DNA of 37,683 nucleotides from an uncultured Prevotellaceae bacterium (GCA_900315745.1 ONAG01000044.1:1-37683), one strand, 5' to 3'; numbered from the stretch's first letter, positions 1-7,629 are shown. Notes: generated by a model not told the origin, from the sequence alone. Made by a program: numbers and translations.

Positions 1-1202
1 TCATTGCGGCCATAGCCCTCGGCAGGGTTGTATTCAAGGAGACGGTGGATGGTCTTCGCCTCCTTGCCAGTGGCCTCACTCATTCGCTTGGCGGCTCTTC
101 CCGTGGGGGCGGCAAGGAGGATGCGCAGCCCCATGGACTGCAAGGCGGCGATGATGCCAATGGTCGTGGTGGTCTTGCCCGTGCCAGGTCCTCCAGTCAG
201 TACCATGACCTTGGACTGTACGGCTTGCTTGATGGCGGCCACCTGCACGTCATCGTAATGGATGCCCGTTCGTCGGACAATCTTCTCGATGTTCACGTCT
301 TCCTCAAAGAGGTCTTTTGAGGAAGTGTCAATCAACCGTTTGAGTTTATTGGCGACACCGCACTCCGCATAGTAGAAGGGTGGCAGGAAGATGGCGTCCT
401 CGTCGATGACCAGGTCCTCTTTCTCTATCATCTGGTCGAGCGTGGCGGTGATGGGTTCCTCATCGGCCTGCAACAATTCCTTGGCCGTCTTCAGCAGCTG
501 TTCCCTCTCTGCATAGACGTGACCGTCCTCAGAGAGTTTGCCAAGGGTGTAGAGGATTCCGCTCCGGCATCGGCGCGGGTCGTTGTTGGTGTAGCCCAGG
601 TTCTTTGCGATGGAGTCGGCTGTCTTGAAACCGATGCCCCAGATGTCATCGGCCAGACAATAGGGATTGTCACTGACTTTTTCAATGCTCTCCTTGCCGT
701 ATTTTTTATAGATTTTGGCAGCGAAAGTGGAACTGACACCATGACCTTGGAGGAACACCATAATGTCCTTCACGTCCTTCTGCTTCTCCCAACTGGTGCG
801 GATCAAGGCGACACGAGTCTTCCCTATACCCGGGACTTCAAGCAGCCGGTCGATTTCGTTCTCTATCACGTCGAATGTGGCCAAACCAAAATGTGAGACG
901 ATGAGCTTGGCAAACTTCGGGCCGATACCCTTGACCAGGCCGCTGCCAAGATATTTTTCGATGCCGACGATGGTGGCCGGCAGTTCCTCCTCCCATGACT
1001 GGGCGGCGAACTGTCTTCCGTACCGTTTGTCCACCTTCCACTCGCCCTCAACAACGAGACAGGCTCCTACAGTCACCTCATGGAACGTCCCTACAAGGGT
1101 CTGCTTATCGCGAAAACCCTTGACGGATGCCTGAAGGACGGAATAACCGTTCTCCTGGTTCTGGTAGGTGATGTGGTCAATGGTGCATCTGATTTTCTCC
1201 AT
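1..1202 (-). CDS. recD2: RecD2-type SF1 DNA helicase, N-terminal part (cut by window edge)
   Basis: The minus-strand frame starts at ATG 1202-1200 and stays open to the left edge, giving 400 codons of a protein that is usually about 700-750 residues. The N-terminal third has the OB and helix-hairpin-helix character of RecD2 (for example VKGIGPKFAKLIV and VPGIGKTRV). It is followed by a Walker A motif, GGPGTGKT, with the lysine at about residue 343, and by the next helicase motif, APTGRAAKRMSEATG. RecD2 enzymes are 5'-3' helicases that act in DNA repair without RecBC; that role is family knowledge. The motor C-terminus lies outside the window. The start is 20 nt downstream of the TPR gene stop on the same strand, so the two may be co-transcribed. 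Identification is confident; completeness cannot be judged. Confidence 0.93.
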   Translation of the reverse strand, partial: MEKIRCTIDHITYQNQENGYSVLQASVKGFRDKQTLVGTFHEVTVGACLVVEGEWKVDKRYGRQFAAQSWEEELPATIVGIEKYLGSGLVKGIGPKFAKLIVSHFGLATFDVIENEIDRLLEVPGIGKTRVALIRTSWEKQKDVKDIMVFLQGHGVSSTFAAKIYKKYGKESIEKVSDNPYCLADDIWGIGFKTADSIAKNLGYTNNDPRRCRSGILYTLGKLSEDGHVYAEREQLLKTAKELLQADEEPITATLDQMIEKEDLVIDEDAIFLPPFYYAECGVANKLKRLIDTSSKDLFEEDVNIEKIVRRTGIHYDDVQVAAIKQAVQSKVMVLTGGPGTGKTTTTIGIIAALQSMGLRILLAAPTGRAAKRMSEATGKEAKTIHRLLEYNPAEGYGRN

Positions 1203-1222
1203 CCGGTTCGACAAATTAAAAG

Positions 1223-1792
1223 TTACTCTTTTGTCAATTCTGATAAGTGATTCATCGCTTGTTTTTTTGTGAAGTCGCTATATTGAAAGGGCTTTTTGTT
1301 TTCAAGATACCGCATGAAATAGTCTTTTGCCTCATTACATCTATGCAGTCTTTGACAAACGACTCCAGCCATGTATACAGAATCGTTTATCAGTTGTTTG
1401 GCATACCGAAGCCCCTCTCCATGCTCGCCGTATGCAATTTCCTGGATGTCCTTGTTGATGACCTTCGAGAAGTATTCAAATGACTTCTCAAGCTGGCCAA
1501 CATAGTAGAGCGCACACGCATAAGTGTATATGTTGAGGTCATCATCTGGCTCCAGTGTCATTGCACGCTCAGCATATTGATATGCCAATCGGAATTTGGC
1601 AATGCCCTCAACATAATGAGTTGCTGCCAACTGTTGCCATATATAGTATTCATTAGGATATCTGATTGCATACCTTTTGAGCATTTTAATCATCTCGGTC
1701 CAGCTGGATTCGTGCTTCAAGGATTCCAATTTCGATTGGAATATCATACCGACCCTTGCTGACATATATCCGCTATCAGTTCCCGTATTCAT
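1223..1792 (-). CDS. Small TPR-repeat protein of unknown function
   Basis: A 189-residue soluble protein without signal peptide or membrane segment. Helical pairs spaced like tetratricopeptide repeats are visible, for example YAIRYPNEYYIWQQLAATHY, AYQYAERAMTLEPDDD and FEYFSKVINKD. This suggests a protein-protein interaction scaffold; no catalytic motif is seen. ATG 1792-1790 is used; a later in-frame methionine (residue 9, 1768-1766) is possible. It is divergent from the small plus-strand gene at 1909 and lies 20 nt upstream of recD2. A -7 box (1826-1833) stands about 30 nt before the start. Base composition is AT-richer than recD2. The function is unknown. Confidence 0.75.
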   Translation of the reverse strand: MNTGTDSGYMSARVGMIFQSKLESLKHESSWTEMIKMLKRYAIRYPNEYYIWQQLAATHYVEGIAKFRLAYQYAERAMTLEPDDDLNIYTYACALYYVGQLEKSFEYFSKVINKDIQEIAYGEHGEGLRYAKQLINDSVYMAGVVCQRLHRCNEAKDYFMRYLENKKPFQYSDFTKKQAMNHLSELTKE

Positions 1793-1825
1793 TAATTAAA
1801 CCGTTTTATATCACATTATTCCATG

Positions 1826-1833
1826 CAAAATTA
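1826..1833 (-). promoter_or_regulatory. Candidate promoter -7 box for the TPR gene
   Basis: The minus strand reads TAATTTTG, matching the Bacteroidetes -7 consensus TAnnTTTG, about 33 nt before the TPR start codon. No clear TTG -33 box is seen at the usual distance. Confidence 0.45.
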
Positions 1834-1867
1834 ATCTTTTTCCTAATATTATATGGCATAATCTTTG

Positions 1868-1875
1868 TATATTTG
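1868..1875 (+). promoter_or_regulatory. Candidate promoter -7 box for the small plus-strand gene
   Basis: TATATTTG matches TAnnTTTG and places transcription start near 1880, about 30 nt ahead of ATG 1909. It lies inside the longer open frame that begins at 1756, so that upstream start is unlikely. The -33 region is a T-run rather than a clean TTG. Confidence 0.5.
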
Positions 1876-1908
1876 CAGTATCACGCATTGAATCATAAAA
1901 GTAAGACC

Positions 1909-2277
1909 ATGATAGAAGTCAAATCAAAAAAGCCATTGCTGGAAGCCATCCAGAATGGTGAGCAAAACATCAAGGTCACCGACCCTAAATTTCTCCTTGC
2001 ATGCTTAGTCGCAGAAGAGTGCGATAATGACAAGTCAAATGTCAAGAAATTTCTTCATGTCATTTTAGGCTCGAAAAATGTGTTTGACATGCAAGACAGA
2101 CCCCAAATCAGGATAGGTATAGTCAATGAAAAGGGGAAGGTCCGATGGCTGTTCATCAACCTTTCGATATGCTCCATGGCTCTCGGCATCATCGATATTC
2201 TGAATGATACATACGCTAAAATCAAGGTAGAGAAGGACGAGAGAGGCAATCTGACCGGCAATGTCGAGATAGTTTAA
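1909..2277 (+). CDS. Hypothetical protein, 122 residues
   Basis: The frame is open from 1756, but I choose ATG 1909 because a -7 promoter box lies at 1868-1875 and the residues before it look like translated noncoding AT-rich sequence. The product begins MIEVKSKKPLLEAIQNGEQ. It has a charged N-terminal half, a mixed middle with a run of basic and acidic residues, and one hydrophobic stretch (WLFINLSICSMALGIIDIL, about residues 80-98) that may be a buried helix or a membrane segment. I recognise no domain or catalytic motif. It is divergent from the TPR gene and sits in the AT-rich accessory stretch just before the phased repeats at 2397. It could be cargo of the neighbouring mobile element. 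Function unknown. Confidence 0.6.
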   Translation: MIEVKSKKPLLEAIQNGEQNIKVTDPKFLLACLVAEECDNDKSNVKKFLHVILGSKNVFDMQDRPQIRIGIVNEKGKVRWLFINLSICSMALGIIDILNDTYAKIKVEKDERGNLTGNVEIV

Positions 2278-2396
2278 TTGTTAGTAAGAGTGCCCATAAT
2301 ATTCGATATTTCTTCTTTTTTGTTTACAAATTTGAAATCCTTAAAAACTGTTAACGAACGTCCATTTCTCCAATAGTTAAATTTGTTTAAATAAGA

Positions 2397-2449
2397 GTTT
2401 TGAACACCGTTTGTCCTGTTTTGAACACATCGTGTCCCGTTTTGAACAC
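2397..2449. repeat. Three direct repeats with exact 21-bp period
   Basis: The 11-mer GTTTTGAACAC occurs at 2397-2407, 2418-2428 and 2439-2449, without mismatches. The 10-bp spacers are related but not identical and tend to end in GTCC or GGCC. A 21-bp period puts the copies on one face of the helix, as expected for cooperative protein binding. The array lies between the unknown small gene (ends 2277) and the HTH/integrase pair. Arm-type sites for the integrase N-terminal domain, or sites for the HTH protein, are the likeliest explanations; replication iterons are another. Confidence 0.85.
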
Positions 2450-2485
2450 TTCATGGCCTTAACCTCAACTTGGGATTTTTAGACT

Positions 2486-2519
2486 TAAAAAGGCCCATGG
2501 ACATGAAATCCATGAGCCT
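2486..2519 (-). terminator. Intrinsic terminator after the HTH gene
   Basis: Inverted arms 2491-2501 and 2509-2519 pair over 10 of 11 positions around a 7-nt loop. On the minus strand the hairpin is followed by five T residues (the A-run at 2487-2491), as expected for a rho-independent terminator. It stands about 40 nt beyond the stop of the HTH gene at 2559. Confidence 0.75.
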
Positions 2520-2558
2520 AAAAGATGACTTAAAATGTAGGAAGGAAGAAATTTCTTT

Positions 2559-2885
2559 TTACTTGAAAAGTTTGTCACCGCTTTCAAGTATCGCGTTGAT
2601 GTCAGACAGCTTGTATCTTTGTCTACCGCCAATTTCTATTGGAACAATGTATTTCTTCTTCACCCAGACCCACAGAGTTGTTCTGCTAACTTTTAGTCTT
2701 TCAAGGACTTGGTTTGTGGTTAAAAGCATATCACTATTCTTCAGTGCGATGTCTTCTTCCAAAGCCCGTTTCGCCTCGTTGACGGCATCGTAGATAGTCT
2801 GCTTTAAATCTTCGGCCTTGATGACCAACAACGTTGACATTCCACTGTTCAAAACATCCTGAACGGTTATCTTACTTATATCCAT
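2559..2885 (-). CDS. Excisionase-like helix-turn-helix DNA-binding protein
   Basis: A 108-residue protein when started at ATG 2885-2883. The C-terminal half is a winged HTH of the MerR/excisionase (HTH_17) kind: a helix with LLTTNQVLERLKVSRTTLWVW, then a basic wing IGGRQRYKLSDI. The N-terminal half is a probable helical dimerisation region. The frame extends to a TTG at 2918, but that codon lies inside the -7 promoter box 2916-2923, so the ATG is preferred. It is downstream of the integrase on the same strand and ends before a terminator. Small proteins of this kind in Bacteroidetes mobile elements act as recombination directionality factors or regulators; that role here is inferred from context. 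The phased repeats 110 bp beyond its stop are possible target sites. Confidence 0.78.
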   Translation of the reverse strand: MDISKITVQDVLNSGMSTLLVIKAEDLKQTIYDAVNEAKRALEEDIALKNSDMLLTTNQVLERLKVSRTTLWVWVKKKYIVPIEIGGRQRYKLSDINAILESGDKLFK

Positions 2886-2915
2886 ATTGCTGATTGTTTG
2901 GTTTATTTCTATATA

Positions 2916-2923
2916 CAAATATA
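2916..2923 (-). promoter_or_regulatory. Candidate promoter -7 box of the HTH gene
   Basis: The minus strand reads TATATTTG, matching TAnnTTTG, about 30 nt before ATG 2885. It overlaps the alternative TTG start at 2918-2916, which decides the start choice. A -33 TTTG at the usual 20-nt distance is not seen. Confidence 0.5.
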
Positions 2924-2986
2924 ATGTAAAGTTTCAAAAAGTGAAAATCTGTTTGGCACGTGTTATCAGCCGAATACGTCATATTG

Positions 2987-4390
2987 TTATTCCAACATGT
3001 TGACCAGAGATTTCTTCAAATCATCGTCGATGGTGCGATAGCGAGCGAAAGCTCGTGAACCCTCGACGTGTCCTGACAATTTGCCAATCATGTTAGGGTC
3101 CTGCTCTTTCTTATATAGATTGCCAATGAAGGTTCTTCGAGCCAAGTGACTGCTGGCTAACTCATTAAGGGGATGTTGCTCTTCCCTGCCAGTCGTGGAA
3201 TTCCATATCGTGACTTTCCTGGTTATGCCACATAGCAAGAATATCATCTTGATGCAATCATTGTATTTCTGGGGTGATATAAAAGGAAGGAGCTTGCCTG
3301 TTGTGCGGTGGCCATCCCAGTATTTTACGAGGATGTTCATAGCTGCCTGATTAAGTGGAACCTCTATTGAATCCACACGTTCCTTCCTTGTTTTTCTTGC
3401 AATATAACTTATGTGGCCGTTGATGATGTTGGCTGGCGTAAATTGCACCAAGTCTCCCACACGACAGCCTATCATACAGTGAAATACAAAAATATCCCGT
3501 TGTGATTCCAGTTGGGGAATTAGTGATTCATTTATTGTATTCTGCTGATCGTCTGGCAGTTTTTCCCAAGCCGCATGAAGGTCGGTCTCTGCTATTCTTG
3601 TCCTTTCCTCAATGGTGATATAGTATGGTGTCCCATATGTCGGCGACTTCATTTCATATCCTAAGAAAGGGTCGTTTTGAAGAAGCTGCTCTTTTATCGT
3701 CCATTTGATGAAAGTACGGAAGCGTTTCATGATTTTGAACACTGTATTACTTCCACGGAGTGTGGGCCTGCGCTTTTCTGGCAGTTCCTCATAAATGAGC
3801 TTGAAAATGGGCTTGTTGATAAACAGGTATTCATTTCGTACAAAGTATTCCAGTTCTCTGACAACATCAACATTAAAGTTTTCAAAATCCAATTTGAACT
3901 CATTTGGAGTTTTTGCATTCATATATAGTTCAAACCGCTTCAATAAGCGTAGCATGGTCATAAAGTTCTTCTTGTCTGAAGGCTGGTAATCCTTTACGTC
4001 CAGAAACTTCATGTAAGCTTCAAAATAATCCAGTTTTTCCTCGATGACCTACTCAACCTCATAATTATCAGGATGAAGTGCCTTGTCAATGAGTAGTTCA
4101 AGATTCTCACTTGTCACGTTACTCCTGTCGGCTATGCTATCATATAATTCCAGGATAAGGTTCTTCCTGTTGGCTATCATTCTTGATGTCTTGATTCTCT
4201 CTATGCTATCCATCATCTTTGATTTCAAGCACTCTCTCTTGGCATCCCAAGCCGCAGGGTCTACCATGATCTCAGATGTGTAGAAGAGCTGCCTTGCCCT
4301 TCCATCACACAATCTGAAACGAACAGCCGCAGACGGCTCATTTTTCCTCTTGGTGGATGATGTCCTTATAAACGCTCTTACTGTCGCCAT
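2987..4390 (-). pseudogene. Tyrosine recombinase (phage/conjugative-element integrase) interrupted by one amber codon
   Basis: One continuous minus-strand frame of 468 codons from ATG 4390 to TAA 2987 contains a single internal TAG at 4051-4049 (codon 114). Upstream is the arm-type DNA-binding domain found in Bacteroidetes integrases (MATVRAFIRTS... AAWDAKRE). Twelve codons after the TAG comes the core-binding domain, then a complete catalytic domain. Numbered from ATG 4012, it has Arg184 (GCRVGDL), Lys207, His289-x-x-Arg292, His315 and the Tyr325 nucleophile. No frameshift or other damage is visible, so the break is recent or the codon is sometimes read through. A CAG-to-TAG change would be the simplest origin. 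Without readthrough the products would be a 113-residue arm-binding fragment and possibly a 341-residue catalytic fragment. It probably belongs to an integrated element with the HTH gene; no tRNA target is visible nearby. Confidence 0.85.
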
Positions 4391-4745
4391 AACAAATCAT
4401 TTTTGTTTTTTATATATCATTCTTTTGGATTTCGGTTGAGCAAATTTTATCGACTTGCTCAACATTTGCATCACTTTTCTATACGTAAATGAGTAAAACA
4501 AAACATCGGAAATAACAATTTGAATGTTCAACTTCAACTTCTAAATTGTTGATATTGAAAGCGTTCATTTGTGTTTCAAATGGTTAAGTGCCTATCTTAA
4601 AAAATGGTTTGTTAAGTTCTATAAGTGCAGTAATCCCGACTTTCAAATAACCCAAGTTGCTGATTGTCAGTAACTTGGGTTTATTAGTGCCCAACTATTG
4701 GCGTGTTTTTGCACAACCGAGGGCTTTCTTTTGCCTTGTCAGCGG
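4391..4745. other. AT-rich intergenic region upstream of the integrase
   Basis: These 355 bp hold no convincing gene. Apart from the inverted repeat at 4435-4463, an 8-bp inverted repeat AACAATTT/AAATTGTT lies at 4514-4521 and 4543-4550. A long hairpin at 4649-4681 has a 10-bp stem (AACCCAAGTT/AACTTGGGTT) extended after one mismatch by CTGA/TCAG around a TTG loop. The hairpin may end transcripts of the GH30 locus, which stops at 4746 and reads toward it, although no strong T-run follows. The region probably contains the integrase promoter and may contain attachment-site sequence. Confidence 0.6.
4435..4463. repeat. Perfect 9-bp inverted repeat with 11-bp spacer upstream of the integrase
   Basis: GTTGAGCAA (4435-4443) and TTGCTCAAC (4455-4463) are exact reverse complements. 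They lie about 45-75 bp upstream of the integrase ATG. On the minus strand the centre reads TAAAATTTG, one base longer than a -7 box, so an operator overlapping the integrase promoter is possible. Spaced inverted arms are also the form of core sites bound by tyrosine recombinases. Confidence 0.8.
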
Positions 4746-6273
4746 TCATTTCCCCACTACATAAGTGTTGAAGGAGTGTGGGCGCAAGGTCATGTTAAGG
4801 TACTTGTTTCTTGCTTTCACGCACAGTTGTGACTCGTTGTCGGTGAAGTTGCCTGCGGTGACGATCAGTTTCTCGCCTTTTCTGAATACTACGACAGGAG
4901 TCTTTGAATAATTCCTTCCAGAATATGCTATCATCTCTGCCCCTGGTTCGATGAAATGGCTGAAATGCTTGTAGGCATAATATTCTGGAGTATAACGTAT
5001 CTTGCGCGTTTTGCCATCCACCTGAACGAGGGCGTTCTGCGTCCATCCCCATGTGGACATGCCATTGTCCTTTAGGATGAAGTTCCAGTTGTAGTATTCG
5101 TCGCATCCGTTGCCTAAATTGTCTGACAGAAGAAAGAACGTATGCTCTCCAGCTGCCCAGTCCATGGAACCGTTTCCACATTCACTCTCGCTGACCATGA
5201 ACCGCAGGCGAGGGTAGCGCTTTTGCATCTCGGGAAGGTTTTCGCGACATTCCCATTGGGTGCCGACACCCTTCACGTTGGATTGTAAGGTTGGGTCGTC
5301 GAGTATCTTCTCCACATAGTCAAGGCGATTGGTGTTGAAGGTGCCAATCCACAGTTCCACATCCGGATGCTGTTTCGCCAATGTTGGGGCGAGGTATTCG
5401 TTGTTGAAGCGCAATGTTCCCTCGGCAGTCCATGCGCATCCAGGGTATGGGGTATATGAATATGCCTCGTTCTGATACATCACCTTTGTGATGGGCAGAC
5501 CTTGTTCGGCATATAGTTCGATGAAGCGGCAGAACATGTTGGCGTAGCATTGCAGGTATCTTGGGTCTTGGATGAAGAAATCCTGTGCTGCCAAGCGACG
5601 TGGAAACACACCGTCACGGTCGCCCAACAGTTTCATCTCGTCGGCGTCATAATGCACCTCCTTGTCCATATAGAGCAGATATCCTTGTCGCTCGTCCATC
5701 GTGTTGAACTTGTTGGGGGAGACAGGATAGTCATGGTTGATCTTCATCCATGTGGGCGGGCTGTTGTGGACAGTATTTCTGTGCAGCGCGAGCCAAAGGG
5801 ATGATGTTGCGCTTGTCGCGCTCTATGTTGAAGTAGTGAAGGCCAAAGTCGCCCACCACATCGTCGCAGCTGTACCAACTGCGGGCGTAGTCGTTGGCAT
5901 TCATCGATACACGGCCATGGGTGAACCTGAGGTCGCCGTTGGGAGAGAAAATGTTTTGCATCACCTCGTCTTGGTCGTTGCGTGACAACAGGTTGAACGC
6001 ATCCCAGTCGAGTTCGTTGAATGTGGTACCCCAAGCCATGAAAACGGTTCCTCTCTCCGTTCCGTCAATAGATGCAACAACCGTGCCTTGCGACTTGTCC
6101 GACAACTTGGCTTTTGACTGCACCCACGGCGTGTTGTCCGTTGTCGTGAATTGCGATACTGTCTGTGCTTGCATGGCATGGATGTTTGCAGTCAATGCCA
6201 AAGTCACCATGAGGGCTTTATACAGGTGTGGCGCATGATGTTGTGCCACAATACTTTTGTTCTCTTTTTTCAT
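4746..6273 (-). pseudogene. GH30-family glycoside hydrolase, frameshifted by a small internal deletion
   Basis: The minus-strand gene starts at ATG 6273 with a signal peptide (hydrophobic ALMVTLALTANIHAMQAQ) and reads 180 codons to a TGA at 5733-5731. The family continues in another frame from about 5765 to 4746 (PPTWMKINHDY onward). The segment between KYCP and SPPTWMK is shortened: GH30 enzymes normally have about ten more residues there, including a W-A-S-P-W-S-P-P element. A deletion of roughly 25-30 bp, near 5757-5775, therefore best explains the break. Downstream the likely acid/base glutamate (YQNEAYS) and nucleophile region (MVSESE) and the C-terminal beta-sandwich are intact. It follows the M50 gene by 56 nt. 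Intact homologues act on beta-linked glucans, xylans or glucosylceramides; the substrate is not determinable. A sequencing or assembly error remains possible. Confidence 0.82.
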
Positions 6274-6329
6274 GACTGATGTTTTGATTATTTGGTTAGG
6301 CGTCATTCCTTTAATGTCAGATATTGTTA

Positions 6330-7508
6330 CTATTCTTTGTTCCCACCCGTTTGTTGTCTTTCCACTGTCTTTGCCGTCTCCACCAGACAGATGGCGGTGC
6401 GTGCCTCGCCCGGCATGGTATAGTCGTGTTGATGGAGCAGAAGAGATTGATGGTAGGGCTCCGCTTTTTCTCCGTCGTGGTTGTAGAGCAGTTCGTATGT
6501 ATAAAGCACGGCGCATTTGATGGGTGAGTACTTGCTGTTCATTATAGTGTATCGCTCCAACTGCTTGGTCCATTGCTCTTCTATCTTTTCCTTGTTTCGG
6601 GATGTCAGCAGTTCCAGCATTACCCGTTCGCCACCTATCTCCATTTGATAAAACAGGGGCAACTTCTTGCCAAGCGACATGATTTCCTCTGCCACGTCCA
6701 AGGCATCCTCCAGGTGTCCTTGGTCTTCGAGCAAAGACATGTAGTTCATACGATTGCCAATCTCCAACATCTTGCTGTCCTCGTTCACAGGTTTGTCTTC
6801 CAGCCACTCCTCGGGCATCTCCTTCAATCGTCTGGCTCGGCTCTGCTGCCCTGCCATTTGGAGCGTGCGCACAAAATAACGTCGCAGTTCGGGATGCTTC
6901 CAAAGAGACAAGACGTTATATCCGTCGTTGCCGACACCTCCCGCAACCATTGGCACGCCATTGAACAGTGCCATCACAATACCTACGAAAGCAAGCATGA
7001 TGAAGAAGGAAAAGGCAACGATACCTAAAGGCATGAATTTTATGATGAGGATGGAAATGACGACCAACAGCAAGTTCATTAACACCCCGCCAGCATTATA
7101 CCAGAACCATGGAGCGGTATTGACATCTTGGTCTTCGGGTAGTTCCATGAGGCACTGCCCCCCTGTGCCGGAAATGTGAAACCGCTTCCATTGCAGTCCG
7201 TCGTCAGTCTTCGCCAAAGTGTATTTGAACACCCTGAACGACAGGAAACGATAGCCTGTAAGCAACCCCATGACAAGATGTCCGGCTTCGTGCATTATCA
7301 AATGGATTATCACTGAGACGACAAGGCTTATGAATGCCAATAAGATGCATAATGCCAGCAATCCATAGTCAGTTCCTTCTGAGGCTTTTTCCACAACAGG
7401 TTTTCCACCATCTGCCAGCCATAGTATCAGAATTACTGCTCCAATGCCAATGGCACACCCGACGATAAAGCCGAGCAAGCTCTTCATTATTTTTTCCAAA
7501 GAATTCAT
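6330..7508 (-). CDS. M50-type (site-2-protease-like) membrane metalloprotease
   Basis: 392 residues. Hydrophobic segments at about 9-31 and 48-72 precede the zinc motif HEAGH (His73, Glu74, His77) embedded in a membrane helix. Two or more membrane segments follow at about 138-182. The third metal ligand is probably Asp195 in GVGNDGYN, after an NGVP turn that resembles the family NxxPxxxxDG motif. The last 170 residues are soluble and helical with TPR-like spacing, which is unusual for classic RseP proteins and suggests a cytosolic partner-binding tail. No PDZ domain is visible. Such enzymes cleave membrane-embedded substrates; the substrate here is unknown. ATG 7508 is used, and methionine 8 is an alternative. 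The GH30 pseudogene lies directly downstream and GH28 is divergent. Confidence 0.8.
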   Translation of the reverse strand: MNSLEKIMKSLLGFIVGCAIGIGAVILILWLADGGKPVVEKASEGTDYGLLALCILLAFISLVVSVIIHLIMHEAGHLVMGLLTGYRFLSFRVFKYTLAKTDDGLQWKRFHISGTGGQCLMELPEDQDVNTAPWFWYNAGGVLMNLLLVVISILIIKFMPLGIVAFSFFIMLAFVGIVMALFNGVPMVAGGVGNDGYNVLSLWKHPELRRYFVRTLQMAGQQSRARRLKEMPEEWLEDKPVNEDSKMLEIGNRMNYMSLLEDQGHLEDALDVAEEIMSLGKKLPLFYQMEIGGERVMLELLTSRNKEKIEEQWTKQLERYTIMNSKYSPIKCAVLYTYELLYNHDGEKAEPYHQSLLLHQHDYTMPGEARTAICLVETAKTVERQQTGGNKE

Positions 7509-7548
7509 TTTTACTTTAAAAAGGACCGTAAAAGTATCAAATAGCCCA

Positions 7549-7556
7549 CAAATTTA
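7549..7556 (-). promoter_or_regulatory. Possible -7 box for the M50 gene
   Basis: The minus strand reads TAAATTTG (TAnnTTTG) about 40 nt upstream of the start codon. No TTG appears at the -33 position, so confidence is low. Confidence 0.35.
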
Positions 7557-7629
7557 GTGATAATTGTTGAAACTGGACTTTTTTCTTCCCTATTATTGCG
7601 TCAAGGCTGGCATCTGCGATGCTTTCTCA

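Noticed and set aside
2397-2449. CRISPR-like array
   Set aside because: The repeats are 11 bp with 10-bp spacers, only three copies, and there is no cas gene. The form fits protein-binding repeats instead.
2466-2473. AACTTGGG shared with the hairpin arm at 4672-4679, as possible att direct repeats
   Set aside because: Eight bases with diverging flanks are too short to support element ends without an empty-site comparison.
4049-4051. TAG recoded as a sense codon, as in some crAss-like phages
   Set aside because: purM, the GH28 gene and the Nim-like gene end in TAG, and an RF1 with a PAT codon-recognition motif is encoded here. Only one gene shows an internal TAG.
4694-4707. 14-mer ACTATTGGC(G/A)TGTT, shared with 37634-37647
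   Set aside because: One mismatch in 14 bp over a 37-kb window, with no shared flanking structure or element ends. It is best explained as chance.
5731-6903. 390-codon minus-strand frame taken as one gene
   Set aside because: Its first 210 codons lie in the wrong frame over the M50 gene (6330-7508) and carry no family signal. Only the part after ATG 6273 is real, as the N-terminal half of the broken GH30 gene.
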